Source: JBMDXB01 sp048594975 (GTDB lineage: Bacteria > Acidobacteriota > Vicinamibacteria > Vicinamibacterales > 2-12-FULL-66-21). Taken from it: DNA of 64,000 nt. The position numbers were made by a program, and so were the translations under genes. The notes below the pieces were generated by a model. The model was not told the origin of the DNA. It ran no database searches and saw nothing but the letters and a program-made list of their open reading frames with translations. Below, piece by piece: positions 49,498-60,794 of the stretch; within the stretch, counting starts at the first letter, position 1, and each line of letters starts with the position of its first letter. The stretch covers positions 1 to 64,000 of the forward strand of contig JBMDXQ010000042.1 of the NCBI GenBank assembly GCA_048594975.1. The letters are read 5' to 3'.

Positions 49498-50571
49498 TCA
49501 GAAACGACAAACCCGCGTCTCGGCGACCATCGTGCCGAGCTCGGAGTTCAGGCGCATGCCGAACCCGTAGGGGCCGTTGCGCACCGAGCGGATGAACTGG
49601 CTGGAGGAATCCATCGGCAGCGACGCCGCGTTCCGGCAGAATTCGCGCCAGCGGCCATCCTGCCGCAGGTACTGCTCCACGTTGGACAGGTAGAACGCCG
49701 ACACAACCGCGCCGCGTTCGGCAAGGTAGCGGCCGACGCCGCGCAGCGCTCTCGGCCCGGCGAAGTTCCCGACCACCGGCACGAGCAGGTTGCGGTGGTG
49801 GAGATCCTTCACCACGCGGAAGGCCTCTTCGCTGGACAGGTAGCTGCGTTCCACGCCCTCGGCATCGGTCGCCGTCACCAGGTCGGCGTAGGTCGCGTGC
49901 GAGCGCCAGCCGCGGCCGCTGCTGGAGCCGTACTGGATCGACGGGCCGAACCGGAAGAACGCACGGTAGACGCTTTCCACGCCGTCGACGTCCTCGGCCG
50001 ACAGCGACAGGCGGCGCGTCTGCGTGAGATGGTCGCGGACCGCCGCGGCGTTCGCCTGGTAGCGCGTCTCCTTCAGCTCCTCGGCGGCGAGCGCGTCGAA
50101 CAGCTGCCTGGCCGTCGACTCCTGGTCGATCACGTCCGGGCGGCCGCGCGAGAAGAGGCGCGACACGAACTCGGCGCGATCCGCCGACAGCTCGAACAGC
50201 GCCTTGTAGAGGAGGTGCAGGTGGAGGTTGCCGCGCCGCACGTCGACGATGAACGCCACGCGCGGGCGCAGCGCCGAGATATAGGTGAAGTTCTGTTCCG
50301 GCCCGACCCCCACGTAGGCGCCGCCGGGCCTGCCCAGCACCTCCAGGTCGGGAATGACGTGCTGGAACCAGATCTCGTTGGAGACGAGGTTGTCCGACCG
50401 GAAGAACCCGTCGGGTTCGGAGAGCGACGACGAGAGCTCCCAGAACGCAGCGTCGCCAAGCCGCTCGGGCAGCGGAACGACCGCCCGGCTGCCCGTGCCA
50501 CGCGGCAGCCAGGCGACGGCCATCGCCACCACGATCGATCCCGCCAGGGCCGCGCGAGGTCGGCTGAGCAT
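49498..50571 (-). CDS. Exported hypothetical protein
   Basis: A 357-residue protein with a signal-like N-terminus (SRPRAALAGSIVVAMAVAWL). The core has GAYVGVGPEQNFTYISALRP and RVAFIVDVRRGNLHLHLLYK, which resembles a Rossmann/methyltransferase-like start but without enough to assign an activity. Lies between the decayed hydrolase and the DUF1080 gene. Confidence 0.65.
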   Translation of the reverse strand: MLSRPRAALAGSIVVAMAVAWLPRGTGSRAVVPLPERLGDAAFWELSSSLSEPDGFFRSDNLVSNEIWFQHVIPDLEVLGRPGGAYVGVGPEQNFTYISALRPRVAFIVDVRRGNLHLHLLYKALFELSADRAEFVSRLFSRGRPDVIDQESTARQLFDALAAEELKETRYQANAAAVRDHLTQTRRLSLSAEDVDGVESVYRAFFRFGPSIQYGSSSGRGWRSHATYADLVTATDAEGVERSYLSSEEAFRVVKDLHHRNLLVPVVGNFAGPRALRGVGRYLAERGAVVSAFYLSNVEQYLRQDGRWREFCRNAASLPMDSSSQFIRSVRNGPYGFGMRLNSELGTMVAETRVCRF

Positions 50572-50601
50572 GTCCTGCCCGCAGGATGACCGGCAGAGCC
50601 G

Positions 50602-51342
50602 TCAGGAATCCGACTTGAGCTCCCTGATCCAGATGTTCCGGAACCGCACCGGATGCGCGTGGTCCTGCAGCCTGAGCGGCAGCTGCGTCGCGTGCGGCTT
50701 GTACGGTGGCCGCGCCTTGTGCGCGGTCGGCCCGGTGAGCTCGACGTGGTCCTGTACGAGCACGCCGTTGTGAAGCACGGTGACGCGCGCCGGCCGCGTG
50801 ACCTTGTCGCCCTCGAACCTCGGCGCGTGAAAGACGATGTCATACGCCTGCCACTCGCCCGGCGGCCGCGCGGCGTTGACGAGCGGCGGATGCTGGCCGT
50901 AGACCGCACCCGCCTGGCCGTCGGCGTAGGTGCGGCTGTCGTGGGAGTCCAGCACCTGGACCTCGTACATCCCCATGAGGAAGACGCCGCTGTTGCCGCG
51001 GTCCTGCCCGCTGCCGACGGGCGGCGACGGCGCCATCCATTCGACGTGCAACTGGCAGTCGCCGAAGGGGCGCGTCGTGGCGATGTCGCCGGTCCCTTTC
51101 ACCACTTCGAAGAAGCCGTTCTCGACTTTCCACTTCGCCGGCCCGCCGCCCTTCACGCTCTGCCACTGCGACAGGTCCTTGCCGTCGAACAACACGATCG
51201 CGTCGGACGGGCGTGGCGCGGCGCTGCTCATCGTCCCCGTGCCCACGACGGCCGGAACCGGCCGGTTCATGTCGTGAACCGGCCACTGCTGCTGTGCCAT
51301 CGCGACCACCGCCACTGCCAACGCTGCGCCTGCGCTCCTCAT
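50602..51342 (-). CDS. Exported DUF1080 (3-keto-disaccharide hydrolase-like) protein
   Basis: A 246-residue secreted protein: signal peptide (MRSAGAALAVAVVAMAQQQ) and a DUF1080 concanavalin-like domain with LFDGKDLSQWQSVKGG near residue 53, GNSGVFLMGMYEVQVLDSH near 130 and a closing VRFRNIWIRELK. Family members are linked to glycan metabolism; the exact substrate here is unknown. Downstream of nuoN in the minus direction but probably independent. Confidence 0.85.
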   Translation of the reverse strand: MRSAGAALAVAVVAMAQQQWPVHDMNRPVPAVVGTGTMSSAAPRPSDAIVLFDGKDLSQWQSVKGGGPAKWKVENGFFEVVKGTGDIATTRPFGDCQLHVEWMAPSPPVGSGQDRGNSGVFLMGMYEVQVLDSHDSRTYADGQAGAVYGQHPPLVNAARPPGEWQAYDIVFHAPRFEGDKVTRPARVTVLHNGVLVQDHVELTGPTAHKARPPYKPHATQLPLRLQDHAHPVRFRNIWIRELKSDS

Positions 51343-51441
51343 GCACGACCTCCCCGCCGCATAAGGTAACACGCCGGCCGTCGCAACGATCCGCGCGCCC
51401 GCGGGTCGGCGCCCTGACGGGCTGCGCTGCAGCGTCAGCGG

Positions 51442-52875
51442 TCAGAAAATCGTCGCGATGGAATCGAGTGCCAGGTCGAGGACGCGCGTGGGCAGCACGC
51501 CCAGGTAGAACGTCGCCACGGTCGCGAGGAGCAGCCCCGCCATCGCCGTGGCCGGCACGCGCGGCCGCACTGCCTCGGCCCCCTCGGTCATGTACATCAT
51601 CACGACGATGCGGAGGTAGAAGAAGACGGAGACCACGCTCGTGAGCACGCCGGTGATGGCGAGCGTGTAGTGGCCTTCCTGGACGGCGGCGCTGAAGATG
51701 TACCACTTGCCCACGAAGCCCGCCATCGGCGGGAACCCGCCGAGCGAGAGCAGGAACACGGTCATCAGCGCGGCCAGGCCGGGGCGCGTACGCGACAGGC
51801 CGGCGAAATCGCGCAGCTGGTCGTGCGGGCTCTGCGCCGTGCCCAGGAGCGCCACGATGCCGAGCGCGCCCAGGTTGGCCACGGCGTAGGACAGCAGGTA
51901 GAAGAGGATCGCCGCCTTCCCGGCGCTCGACGCGGCGATGATGCCCAGCAGCAGGTAGCCGGCGTGCGCGATGCTCGAGTACGCCAGCATGCGCTTGATG
52001 TTGCTCTGCACCACCCCGACGACCGTCCCGAGGATCATCGTCGCCGCCGCCACCCAGACCAGTACCGGCGTCCACCAGTCCTGCATCGGCTCGAGCGGCG
52101 ACAGGAACACGCGCACGAAAGCGGCGAACGCGGCCGCCTTGACGCCGGTGGACATGAAGGCGGTGACGATTGTCGGCGCGCCCTCGTACGCGTCGGGCGT
52201 CCACATGTGGAACGGGACGGCCGAGACCTTGAACGCGAAGCCCACCGCCAGCAGGCCGACCGCGAGCAGCGCCACCGTCTGCGGCGACCCGGAGGCCTGG
52301 CGGGAGAGCGCGGCGCCGAGCTCGTCGAGCCGCGTGGAGCCCGACAGCGCAAAGGCGAAGGCGATGCCGTAGAGAAAGAAGGCGCTCGAAAAGGAGCCGA
52401 GCAGGAAGTACTTGAAGCCCGCCTCCGCGCCGGCGGCGCTCGCGCGCCGGATCCCGGTCAGCACGTAGACCGAGAGCGACAGGATCTCGAGCGCGACGAA
52501 GATCACCAGCAGGTCGATGGCCGCTGCCATCATCATCATCCCGCAGAGGGCGAACAGCGTCAGCGCGTAGTACTCGCCGGGCGGCAGCTCCTCGCGCTCC
52601 ACCAGGTCCTCCGAGAACAGCATCGTCAGGACGCCGACGACGCAGAGGACGATGTTGACGAACAGCGCGAAGTTGTCGGCGCGGATGACGCCGAAGCTGT
52701 GCGCATCGCGGCCCCACAGGAACGCCGACGCCAGCGCCGCCCCGGACAGGCCGATCAGCCCGAACCCGCTGATGTACATCCGCTCGCCCGGCGCGCGGAT
52801 CGCCTCGGCGACCATCGCCGCGATCGCCGAGAGCGCGACGATGAGGAGCGGGATGATGGCTGCGTAATCGTTCAT
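51442..52875 (-). CDS. nuoN: NADH-quinone oxidoreductase subunit N
   Basis: A 477-residue antiporter-like membrane subunit of complex I, about 14 helices; proton channel residues are embedded in the Proton_antipo domain (residues about 115-410, e.g. VVQSNIKRMLAYSSIAHAGY). It is the last gene of the nuo operon and its start overlaps the nuoM stop by 4 nt. Confidence 0.96.
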   Translation of the reverse strand: MNDYAAIIPLLIVALSAIAAMVAEAIRAPGERMYISGFGLIGLSGAALASAFLWGRDAHSFGVIRADNFALFVNIVLCVVGVLTMLFSEDLVEREELPPGEYYALTLFALCGMMMMAAAIDLLVIFVALEILSLSVYVLTGIRRASAAGAEAGFKYFLLGSFSSAFFLYGIAFAFALSGSTRLDELGAALSRQASGSPQTVALLAVGLLAVGFAFKVSAVPFHMWTPDAYEGAPTIVTAFMSTGVKAAAFAAFVRVFLSPLEPMQDWWTPVLVWVAAATMILGTVVGVVQSNIKRMLAYSSIAHAGYLLLGIIAASSAGKAAILFYLLSYAVANLGALGIVALLGTAQSPHDQLRDFAGLSRTRPGLAALMTVFLLSLGGFPPMAGFVGKWYIFSAAVQEGHYTLAITGVLTSVVSVFFYLRIVVMMYMTEGAEAVRPRVPATAMAGLLLATVATFYLGVLPTRVLDLALDSIATIF

Positions 52876-54524
52876 TCTCTGTATTCCCGTGCCGGGGCCC
52901 GGGATCCGGGGTCCGGGTTGGGCGTGGCGGCTCGTGTCGTTTCAGCCCGGGCGCGAGCGACGGCGGGTTCGAGGCTCCCCATCGCGGACCCCGGTCCCCG
53001 GACCCCGGATCCGGGCGCAAGCCGCACGTGCGCCGGCTGCGTGCCGACCACGCGCTCGATGACGCGGTTGACCGCGGGCTCCATCGGGCGCAGGAACACG
53101 CCGGGGAACACGCCCATGAACACCGCCATCGCGATCGTCGGCGCCATCAGCCACCACTCGCGCGGCGTCAGGTCGCGCAGGCCGCGGTTCTTCTCGTTCG
53201 TTATCTCGCCGTAGTTCACCCGCTGGAACATCCACAGCATGTAGACCGCCGACAGGATCACGCCCGTGGCGGCGACCGCCGTCAGCCGCGGATCCCACCG
53301 GAACGACCCGACCAGGATCAGGAACTCGCCAACGAACCCGTTGAGGCCGGGCAGCGCGATCGAGGACAGCGTGACGACGAAGAACGCCGCGACCAGCCGC
53401 GGCACGACCGCCTTGAGGCCGCCGAAGTCGGCGATGAGGCGCGTGCGCCGGCGGTCCGAGAGCATGCCGACGAGCATGAACAGCCCGCCGGTGCTGACGC
53501 CATGGTTGAGCATCTGGTAGACGGATCCCTGCACGCCCTGCACGTTCATCGCGCACAGGCCGAGGACGACGAACCCCAGGTGGCTGACGCTCGAATAGGC
53601 GACCAGCTTCTTGAGATCGGGCTGCACCATCGCGACCAGCGCGCCGTAGACGATGCCGACGACCGCAAGGAGGGCGAGGATCGGTGCGAGCGCCTGCGCA
53701 GCGGCCGGGAAGAGCGGAAACGAGAAGCGCAGCAGGCCGTAGGTGCCCATCTTCAGCAGCACGCCGGCGAGGATCACCGAGCCTGCGGTCGGCGCCTCGA
53801 CGTGCGCGTCGGGCAGCCAGGTGTGGAACGGGAACAGCGGCACCTTGATGGCGAAGGCGATCGTAAACGCCAGGAAGAACCAGAACTCGGTCCGCGGCGA
53901 GAGCGCCAGGCCCTGCAGGTCGAGCAGGTTGAAGCTCGGCACGCCGGTGGCGGACGCGTGCACCCACGCCAGCCCGATGATGGCAACCAGCATCAGCACG
54001 CTGCCGGCCATGGTGTAGAGGATGAACTTCACCGCCGCGTAGATCCGGCGCTCGTAGCCCCACACCCCGATGAGGAAGTACATCGGGATGAGCATCGCGT
54101 CCCAGAAGACGTAGAACAGGAACAGGTCGATCGAGACAAAGACGCCGAGCATCGCGGTCTCGAGCGCCAGCAGGAAGGACGAGAACAGCTTGACGTTGCG
54201 GTGGACCGATTCCCAGGAGGACAGCAGCGCGAGCGGCGTCAGGAAGGTCGTGAGGACGATCAGGAACAGGCTGATCCCGTCGACACCGACGTAGTACTGG
54301 ATACCGAAGGCGGGGATCCACGCGCGCTGCTCGACGAACTGGTACTCGGGGCTCGACGGATCGAACCGCCACCACAGCGCCAGGGACAGCGCGAACGTGA
54401 CGATCGAGACGGCCAGGGCGAGCCAACGCACGAGCGGCTCGCGCTCGCGCCGGCCGCTGCGGCCGCCGACGAGGAGCACGAGCACCGCGCCGATCAACGG
54501 GACGAAGACGAGTAGTGAGAGCAT
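52872..54524 (-). CDS. nuoM: NADH-quinone oxidoreductase subunit M, with repeat-encoded tail
   Basis: A 550-residue antiporter-like subunit of complex I; conserved LVAYSSVSHLGFV and HTWLPDAHVEAPT are present. Odd: the last 50 residues or so (RLAPGSGVRGPG to the end) are rich in Gly/Pro/Arg and encoded by a GGATCC heptad fold-back repeat, an extension beyond the usual end of NuoM. Confidence 0.95.
   Translation of the reverse strand: MLSLLVFVPLIGAVLVLLVGGRSGRREREPLVRWLALAVSIVTFALSLALWWRFDPSSPEYQFVEQRAWIPAFGIQYYVGVDGISLFLIVLTTFLTPLALLSSWESVHRNVKLFSSFLLALETAMLGVFVSIDLFLFYVFWDAMLIPMYFLIGVWGYERRIYAAVKFILYTMAGSVLMLVAIIGLAWVHASATGVPSFNLLDLQGLALSPRTEFWFFLAFTIAFAIKVPLFPFHTWLPDAHVEAPTAGSVILAGVLLKMGTYGLLRFSFPLFPAAAQALAPILALLAVVGIVYGALVAMVQPDLKKLVAYSSVSHLGFVVLGLCAMNVQGVQGSVYQMLNHGVSTGGLFMLVGMLSDRRRTRLIADFGGLKAVVPRLVAAFFVVTLSSIALPGLNGFVGEFLILVGSFRWDPRLTAVAATGVILSAVYMLWMFQRVNYGEITNEKNRGLRDLTPREWWLMAPTIAMAVFMGVFPGVFLRPMEPAVNRVIERVVGTQPAHVRLAPGSGVRGPGSAMGSLEPAVARARAETTRAATPNPDPGSRAPAREYRE
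52894..53013. repeat. Heptad fold-back repeat inside the nuoM 3' end
   Basis: Left units GGGGCCC, GGGATCC and on (52894-52921) face right units GGACCCC, GGTCCCC and on (52986-53013). They lie within the nuoM reading frame near its stop. Confidence 0.85.
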
Positions 54525-54556
54525 CGGCTATGCGTTAGAGAGCCATGCGTTGCCGC

Positions 54557-54606
54557 GTGCAGGGTGCAGGTGCACCCGGCCCGTGCACCGGTACTTTGCC
54601 CTGCAC
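54557..54606. repeat. Heptad repeat with inverse partner, GTGCAGG family
   Basis: GTGCAGG occurs twice in register at 54557-54570, with CCCTGCAC (54599-54606) as an inverse partner directly before the nuoL stop codon. Confidence 0.6.
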
Positions 54607-56712
<2,106 letters not shown>

Positions 56713-56826
56713 CAGCTGTGGCTCGTCACGGGCTCCGCCGTTCCGCCGTTCGGGCCCGGTCACCTGCCGGCCGGCACCATCGCGGATCCCGGCCCCCCGG
56801 ATCGCGGACGCCGGCGTGCGCCCGCG

Positions 56827-57129
56827 TCACCATTTCAGCGCGGTGAAGGCATCGGGGCTGAGCGTCTCACGGTGCCGGAACAGCGCGATCACCAGCGCCA
56901 GGCCCACCGCCGCTTCCGCCGCTGCGACCGTCATCACGAAAAAGGTGATGATCTGGCCATCCACACTCCCGTGGTAGCGGCCGACGGCGACGAACGTCAG
57001 GTTCACGGCGTTGAGCATGATCTCGACCGACAGCAGGACGGTAATCAGGTTGCGGCGGAGAAACACGCCGGCCGTGCCAATCGCGAACAGCACGCCGGAC
57101 AGCAGCAGGTAGTGATTCAGCGACACCAT
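56827..57129 (-). CDS. nuoK: NADH-quinone oxidoreductase subunit K
   Basis: A 100-residue three-helix membrane subunit of complex I, exact family length. The conserved glutamates lie in RNLITVLLSVEIMLNAVNL and AAAEAAVGLAL. The ATG at 57129 has AGGAG upstream; a GTG just before it is possible. Confidence 0.96.
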   Translation of the reverse strand: MVSLNHYLLLSGVLFAIGTAGVFLRRNLITVLLSVEIMLNAVNLTFVAVGRYHGSVDGQIITFFVMTVAAAEAAVGLALVIALFRHRETLSPDAFTALKW

Positions 57130-57145
57130 CACCGACGCTCCTTTA

Positions 57146-57187
57146 CTCCCTACCCCTAACCCCTCACTCCTCACCACCTACCACGTC
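57146..57187. repeat. Heptad array, CCCCTAA family
   Basis: Six units in perfect 7-nt register (CTCCCTA, CCCCTAA, then variants) in the nuoJ-nuoK spacer, reaching the nuoJ stop. One arm only. Confidence 0.8.
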
Positions 57188-57702
57188 TATCGTTCTCGCC
57201 TGGCGATGACCACCGCCCCCACCATCGCGACCAGGATCAGGATGGAGGTGGCCTCGAACGCGAAGGCATGATCGGTAAAGAGCACGCTGCCGATGCGCCT
57301 GACCGAGCTGACCGACGCCGCCTGGGGATCCTCGGCGAACCCGGTCGGACCCACGCGCAACAGCGCCCAGATGATCTCCGCCCCGAGCAGCACCGAGAGC
57401 ACGGCCCCGATGCGAAAGCCCGTCGGTCCGATCATCTGCGCCAACCCCGCCGGCCCCGGCTCCTCGCGCGGCAGGTTCAGGAGCATGACGACGAAGAGGA
57501 ACAGGACCATGATCGCGCCGGCGTAGATGATGATCTGCGTCACCGCGCTGAACGGCGAGTCCAGCAGCACGTAGAGGCCGGCGAGCGCGCCGAACGATCC
57601 GATGAGCGACATCACGCTGTACATCGGGTTCGTCTGCCCGACGACGAGCAGCGCCCCGACCACCGCGATCACCGCGAAGATGTAGAAGGCGTAGAACTCC
57701 AT
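57187..57702 (-). CDS. nuoJ: NADH-quinone oxidoreductase subunit J
   Basis: A 171-residue five-helix membrane subunit of complex I. The conserved segment YVLLDSPFSAVTQIIIYAGA with IMVLFLFVVMLLNL is present. It directly follows nuoH (32-nt gap) with no nuoI between them. Confidence 0.95.
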   Translation of the reverse strand: MEFYAFYIFAVIAVVGALLVVGQTNPMYSVMSLIGSFGALAGLYVLLDSPFSAVTQIIIYAGAIMVLFLFVVMLLNLPREEPGPAGLAQMIGPTGFRIGAVLSVLLGAEIIWALLRVGPTGFAEDPQAASVSSVRRIGSVLFTDHAFAFEATSILILVAMVGAVVIARRER

Positions 57703-57734
57703 GTTCGCTACCGGCGCAGCGGAGCGCGCCTACC

Positions 57735-58763
57735 TCATCCCTCCAGCCACAGCACGATTCCCGACGTCACCAGCAGGTTGATCACCGCCGCCGGCAGCAG
57801 AATCTTCCACCCGAACTCCATCAGCTGGTCGTAGCGGTAGCGCGGCAGCGTCCAGCGCATCCACACGTAGAAGAACAGCAGCAGGAAAACCTTCAGCAGG
57901 AACCAGAACCACCCGAGCCAGTCGGGCAGGAACGGCCCCAGCCACCCGCCGAGATACAGGCTGGTGGCGACGGCCGACACCGTGACCATGTTCACGTATT
58001 CCGCCAGGAAGAACATGGCGAAAGCCATCGAGCTGTACTCGGTGTGGTACCCGGCGACCAGCTCCTGCTCCGCCTCCGGGAAGTCGAACGGCGCGCGGTT
58101 GGTCTCGGCGACGCCGGCGATCATGTAGATGATGAAGCCGAAGAACTGCGGGATGAGGTACCACTTCGGGATGAACCCGAACCACGTGCCCGACTGGCTC
58201 AGGACGATGTCGCGCAGCGACAGCGAGCCGGCCATCATGATCACCGCCGCGAGCGCCAGCCCGTAGGAGAGCTCGTAGCTGATCATCTGCGCCGACGAGC
58301 GCAGCCCCCCGAGCAGCGAGTACTTGCTGTTCGACGACCAGCCGGCGAGCACGATCCCGTAGATGCCCATCGAGGTGATGGCGAAGATCACCAGCACGGC
58401 GACGTTGACGTCCGTGATCTGCAGCGGGATGCGCACGCCGAACAGCGTGACCTCGGTCCCGAACGGGATCACGGAGAACGCGGCGAAGGCTGCCGCCGTG
58501 GAGATGATGGGCGCGATCACGAACAGCAGCGCGTCGGCGGCCTTGGGGCGCAGCGTCTCCTTGAACAGCAGCTTGAGGACGTCGGCAAACGGCTGCAGCA
58601 CGCCCTCGAACCCGACGCGGTTCGGGCCGGGCCGGTCCTGGATGTAGCCGGCAACCTTCCGCTCCATCCACACCATGAACGCGGCCGACAGCACCAGCAG
58701 GTTGAAGACGACGACGATCATCCCGAACTGGGCGATGACCGGCGCGGGCGGCAGCCAATCCAT
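57735..58763 (-). CDS. nuoH: NADH-quinone oxidoreductase subunit H
   Basis: A 342-residue eight-helix membrane subunit that forms part of the quinone site. Typical segments are GPNRVGFEGVLQPFADVLKL and ETNRAPFDFPEAEQELVAGY. Its ATG overlaps the nuoF stop by one base (TGATG), so nuoH directly follows nuoF; nuoG is absent between them. Confidence 0.97.
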   Translation of the reverse strand: MDWLPPAPVIAQFGMIVVVFNLLVLSAAFMVWMERKVAGYIQDRPGPNRVGFEGVLQPFADVLKLLFKETLRPKAADALLFVIAPIISTAAAFAAFSVIPFGTEVTLFGVRIPLQITDVNVAVLVIFAITSMGIYGIVLAGWSSNSKYSLLGGLRSSAQMISYELSYGLALAAVIMMAGSLSLRDIVLSQSGTWFGFIPKWYLIPQFFGFIIYMIAGVAETNRAPFDFPEAEQELVAGYHTEYSSMAFAMFFLAEYVNMVTVSAVATSLYLGGWLGPFLPDWLGWFWFLLKVFLLLFFYVWMRWTLPRYRYDQLMEFGWKILLPAAVINLLVTSGIVLWLEG

Positions 58764-60067
58764 CAATGCGCCCCCACCGGCAGCGCCGCGGCGCGCCAGT
58801 CGGCCGGCACCGTGCACCGCCCCTCGCGGACGTGCGCCTCGAACTCGGCGCGGAAGTGTTTCACCGTCGTGAGCGCCGGCGTCGCCGCCGCGTCGCCGAA
58901 GGGGCACAGCGTCTTGCCGGCGATGTTGCCGCCGATGCTGGTCAGCAGGTCGATGTCCGCCAGCTGCCCTTCACCCTGCTCGATGCGGGTCAGGATCTTG
59001 TAGAGCCAGTCGGTGCCCTCGCGGCAGGGCGTGCACTTGCCGCAGGATTCGTGCTTGTAGAAATAGAGCAGGTTGCGCGCCGCCCACACCATGCAGGTGG
59101 TCTCGTCCATGACGATGATGCCCGCCGACCCCAGCATCGACCCCGCCTTCGCGACGTCGTCGAAGCTCGCCGGGATGTCGAGCTGGTGCGGCAGCAGGAT
59201 CGGGACCGACGAGCCGCCGGGAATGACCGCCTTCAGCGTGCGCCCGCCCGCGATGCCGCCGCCGTAGCGGGCGTCGAACACCAGCTCGCGCAGCGTTGTC
59301 TTCATGCTGCCCTCGAAGACGCCGGGGTGGTTCACGTGGCCGCTGACGCAGAACAGCTTGGGGCCGCTGTTCTTTTCCGGGCCGAGGGCGGTGAACCATT
59401 CGGGGCCGTTCAGCACGATGAAGGGCACGTTGCACAGTGTCTCGACGTTGTTCACCGCCGTCGGGCAGTTGTAGACGCCGGACACCGCCGGGAACGGCGG
59501 CTTGATCCGCGGCTGCGCGCGCTTGCCCTCGAGCGACTCGATGAGCGCCGTCTCCTCGCCCGCCTCGTAGGCGCCGGCGCCGCGGTGCACGAAGATGTCG
59601 CAGTCGAAGCCGCTGCCGAGGATGTTCCGGCCGACGTAGCCGGCCGCGTATGCCTTCTTCAGCTCCGCTTCCAGCACCTGCTGCACGTGGTAGAACTCGC
59701 CGCGGATGTAGATGTAGGTGACCTTCGCCCCGATGGCCCAGCACCCGATGAGGCAACCCTCGAACAGCAAGTGCGGGTTGCGCTCCATCAGGACGTGGTC
59801 CTTGAACGTCCCGGGCTCGCTCTCGTCGGCGTTGCACGCGATGTACTTCGGCAGCGGCGTGTCCTGGAGCACGAACTGCCACTTGAGCCCGGTCGGGAAC
59901 CCCGCGCCGCCGCGCCCGCGCAGCCCCGACGCCTTGACCATCTCGATGAGCTCGTTGGGCTTCATCGCGAGCGCCTTTTTGAGGCCCTCGTACCCCTGGT
60001 GCTGGAGAAAGAAGTCGAGGGTGTGGCCGTTGGGCTCGCTGACGTATCTGGTGAGTACTGGATCCAT
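58763..60067 (-). CDS. nuoF: NADH-quinone oxidoreductase subunit F
   Basis: A 434-residue NADH- and FMN-binding subunit. FMN/NADH motifs GRGGAGFPTGLKWQF and the 4Fe-4S ligands ESCGKCTPCREG (about 340) with a further Cys in TLCPFGDAA are present. The ATG at 60067 lies directly beside a heptad repeat arm; upstream in-frame codons run through the repeat. Confidence 0.97.
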   Translation of the reverse strand: MDPVLTRYVSEPNGHTLDFFLQHQGYEGLKKALAMKPNELIEMVKASGLRGRGGAGFPTGLKWQFVLQDTPLPKYIACNADESEPGTFKDHVLMERNPHLLFEGCLIGCWAIGAKVTYIYIRGEFYHVQQVLEAELKKAYAAGYVGRNILGSGFDCDIFVHRGAGAYEAGEETALIESLEGKRAQPRIKPPFPAVSGVYNCPTAVNNVETLCNVPFIVLNGPEWFTALGPEKNSGPKLFCVSGHVNHPGVFEGSMKTTLRELVFDARYGGGIAGGRTLKAVIPGGSSVPILLPHQLDIPASFDDVAKAGSMLGSAGIIVMDETTCMVWAARNLLYFYKHESCGKCTPCREGTDWLYKILTRIEQGEGQLADIDLLTSIGGNIAGKTLCPFGDAAATPALTTVKHFRAEFEAHVREGRCTVPADWRAAALPVGAH

Positions 60068-60074
60068 GGAATCC

Positions 60075-60191
60075 GTCAATGCCGAATGCTGAATGCCGAA
60101 TGCCGCATCGGAGGTGCTGAAGACCGATTCCGCAACGCGCCCGAATGGCGCTCGCGCTTCGCCATTCGGCATTCGCCATTCGGCATTGTCA
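60075..60191. repeat. Heptad fold-back repeat, AATGCCG family
   Basis: Left arm from 60075 (GAATGCC units) and right arm ending 60191 (inverse units) face each other across the nuoE-nuoF spacer. The nuoE stop codon (60189-60191) is part of the right arm. Confidence 0.85.
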
Positions 60192-60794
60192 CTTGTCGAC
60201 CCGCAGGTGGCATCCCGACAGTGCTGCAACGCCCCGGACCTTGAGGTCGTCCACCAGCTTCGAACAGCTTGCGGGCGTCGCCTTCTCGTGCCAGTGCTCG
60301 TTGTTCACCATCACCACCGGAGCGCGATCGCACGCCCCCAGGCACTCGAACTCGAGCAGCGTGAACATCCCCGAGGCGTCCGTCTCCCCCACCTTGATCC
60401 CGAGCTTCTCCGCGAGCGCCTCGGTGACCCGCTCGGCACCCGCCAGCGCGCACGAGAGCGTGCGGCACACCTGCAGCACGTAGGTGCCGACCCTCTCCTT
60501 GAAAAACATCACGTAGTAGGTCGCCACGTCGTCGACCTCCGCCGGCGTGAGATCGAGGATGCCGGCCACGTGGCGCATCGCGTTCGCGGTGAGGTAGCCC
60601 TGCTGCTCCTGCACCAGGTAGAGCGCCCCCAGCACCGCCGAGCGCTTCCGGTCGGGCGGGTACTTCGCGAGCATCTCGTCGAGCCGCGCGCGGCGCTCCG
60701 GTGTGAAGGCGAACGGCTCCCCCTCATCGACCAGCGTCCGCTCCGACCTGTGGAGCTGCCCGGGGTCGTACGCCATCAACGGGTGGAAACTCAT
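60189..60794 (-). CDS. nuoE: NADH-quinone oxidoreductase subunit E
   Basis: A 201-residue subunit carrying a 2Fe-2S cluster of the NADH dehydrogenase module. Cluster ligands are in CRTLSC (C110, C115) and ECLGAC (C151, C155). Its ATG overlaps the nuoD stop (ATGA). The stop codon falls in a heptad repeat arm. Confidence 0.96.
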   Translation of the reverse strand: MSFHPLMAYDPGQLHRSERTLVDEGEPFAFTPERRARLDEMLAKYPPDRKRSAVLGALYLVQEQQGYLTANAMRHVAGILDLTPAEVDDVATYYVMFFKERVGTYVLQVCRTLSCALAGAERVTEALAEKLGIKVGETDASGMFTLLEFECLGACDRAPVVMVNNEHWHEKATPASCSKLVDDLKVRGVAALSGCHLRVDK

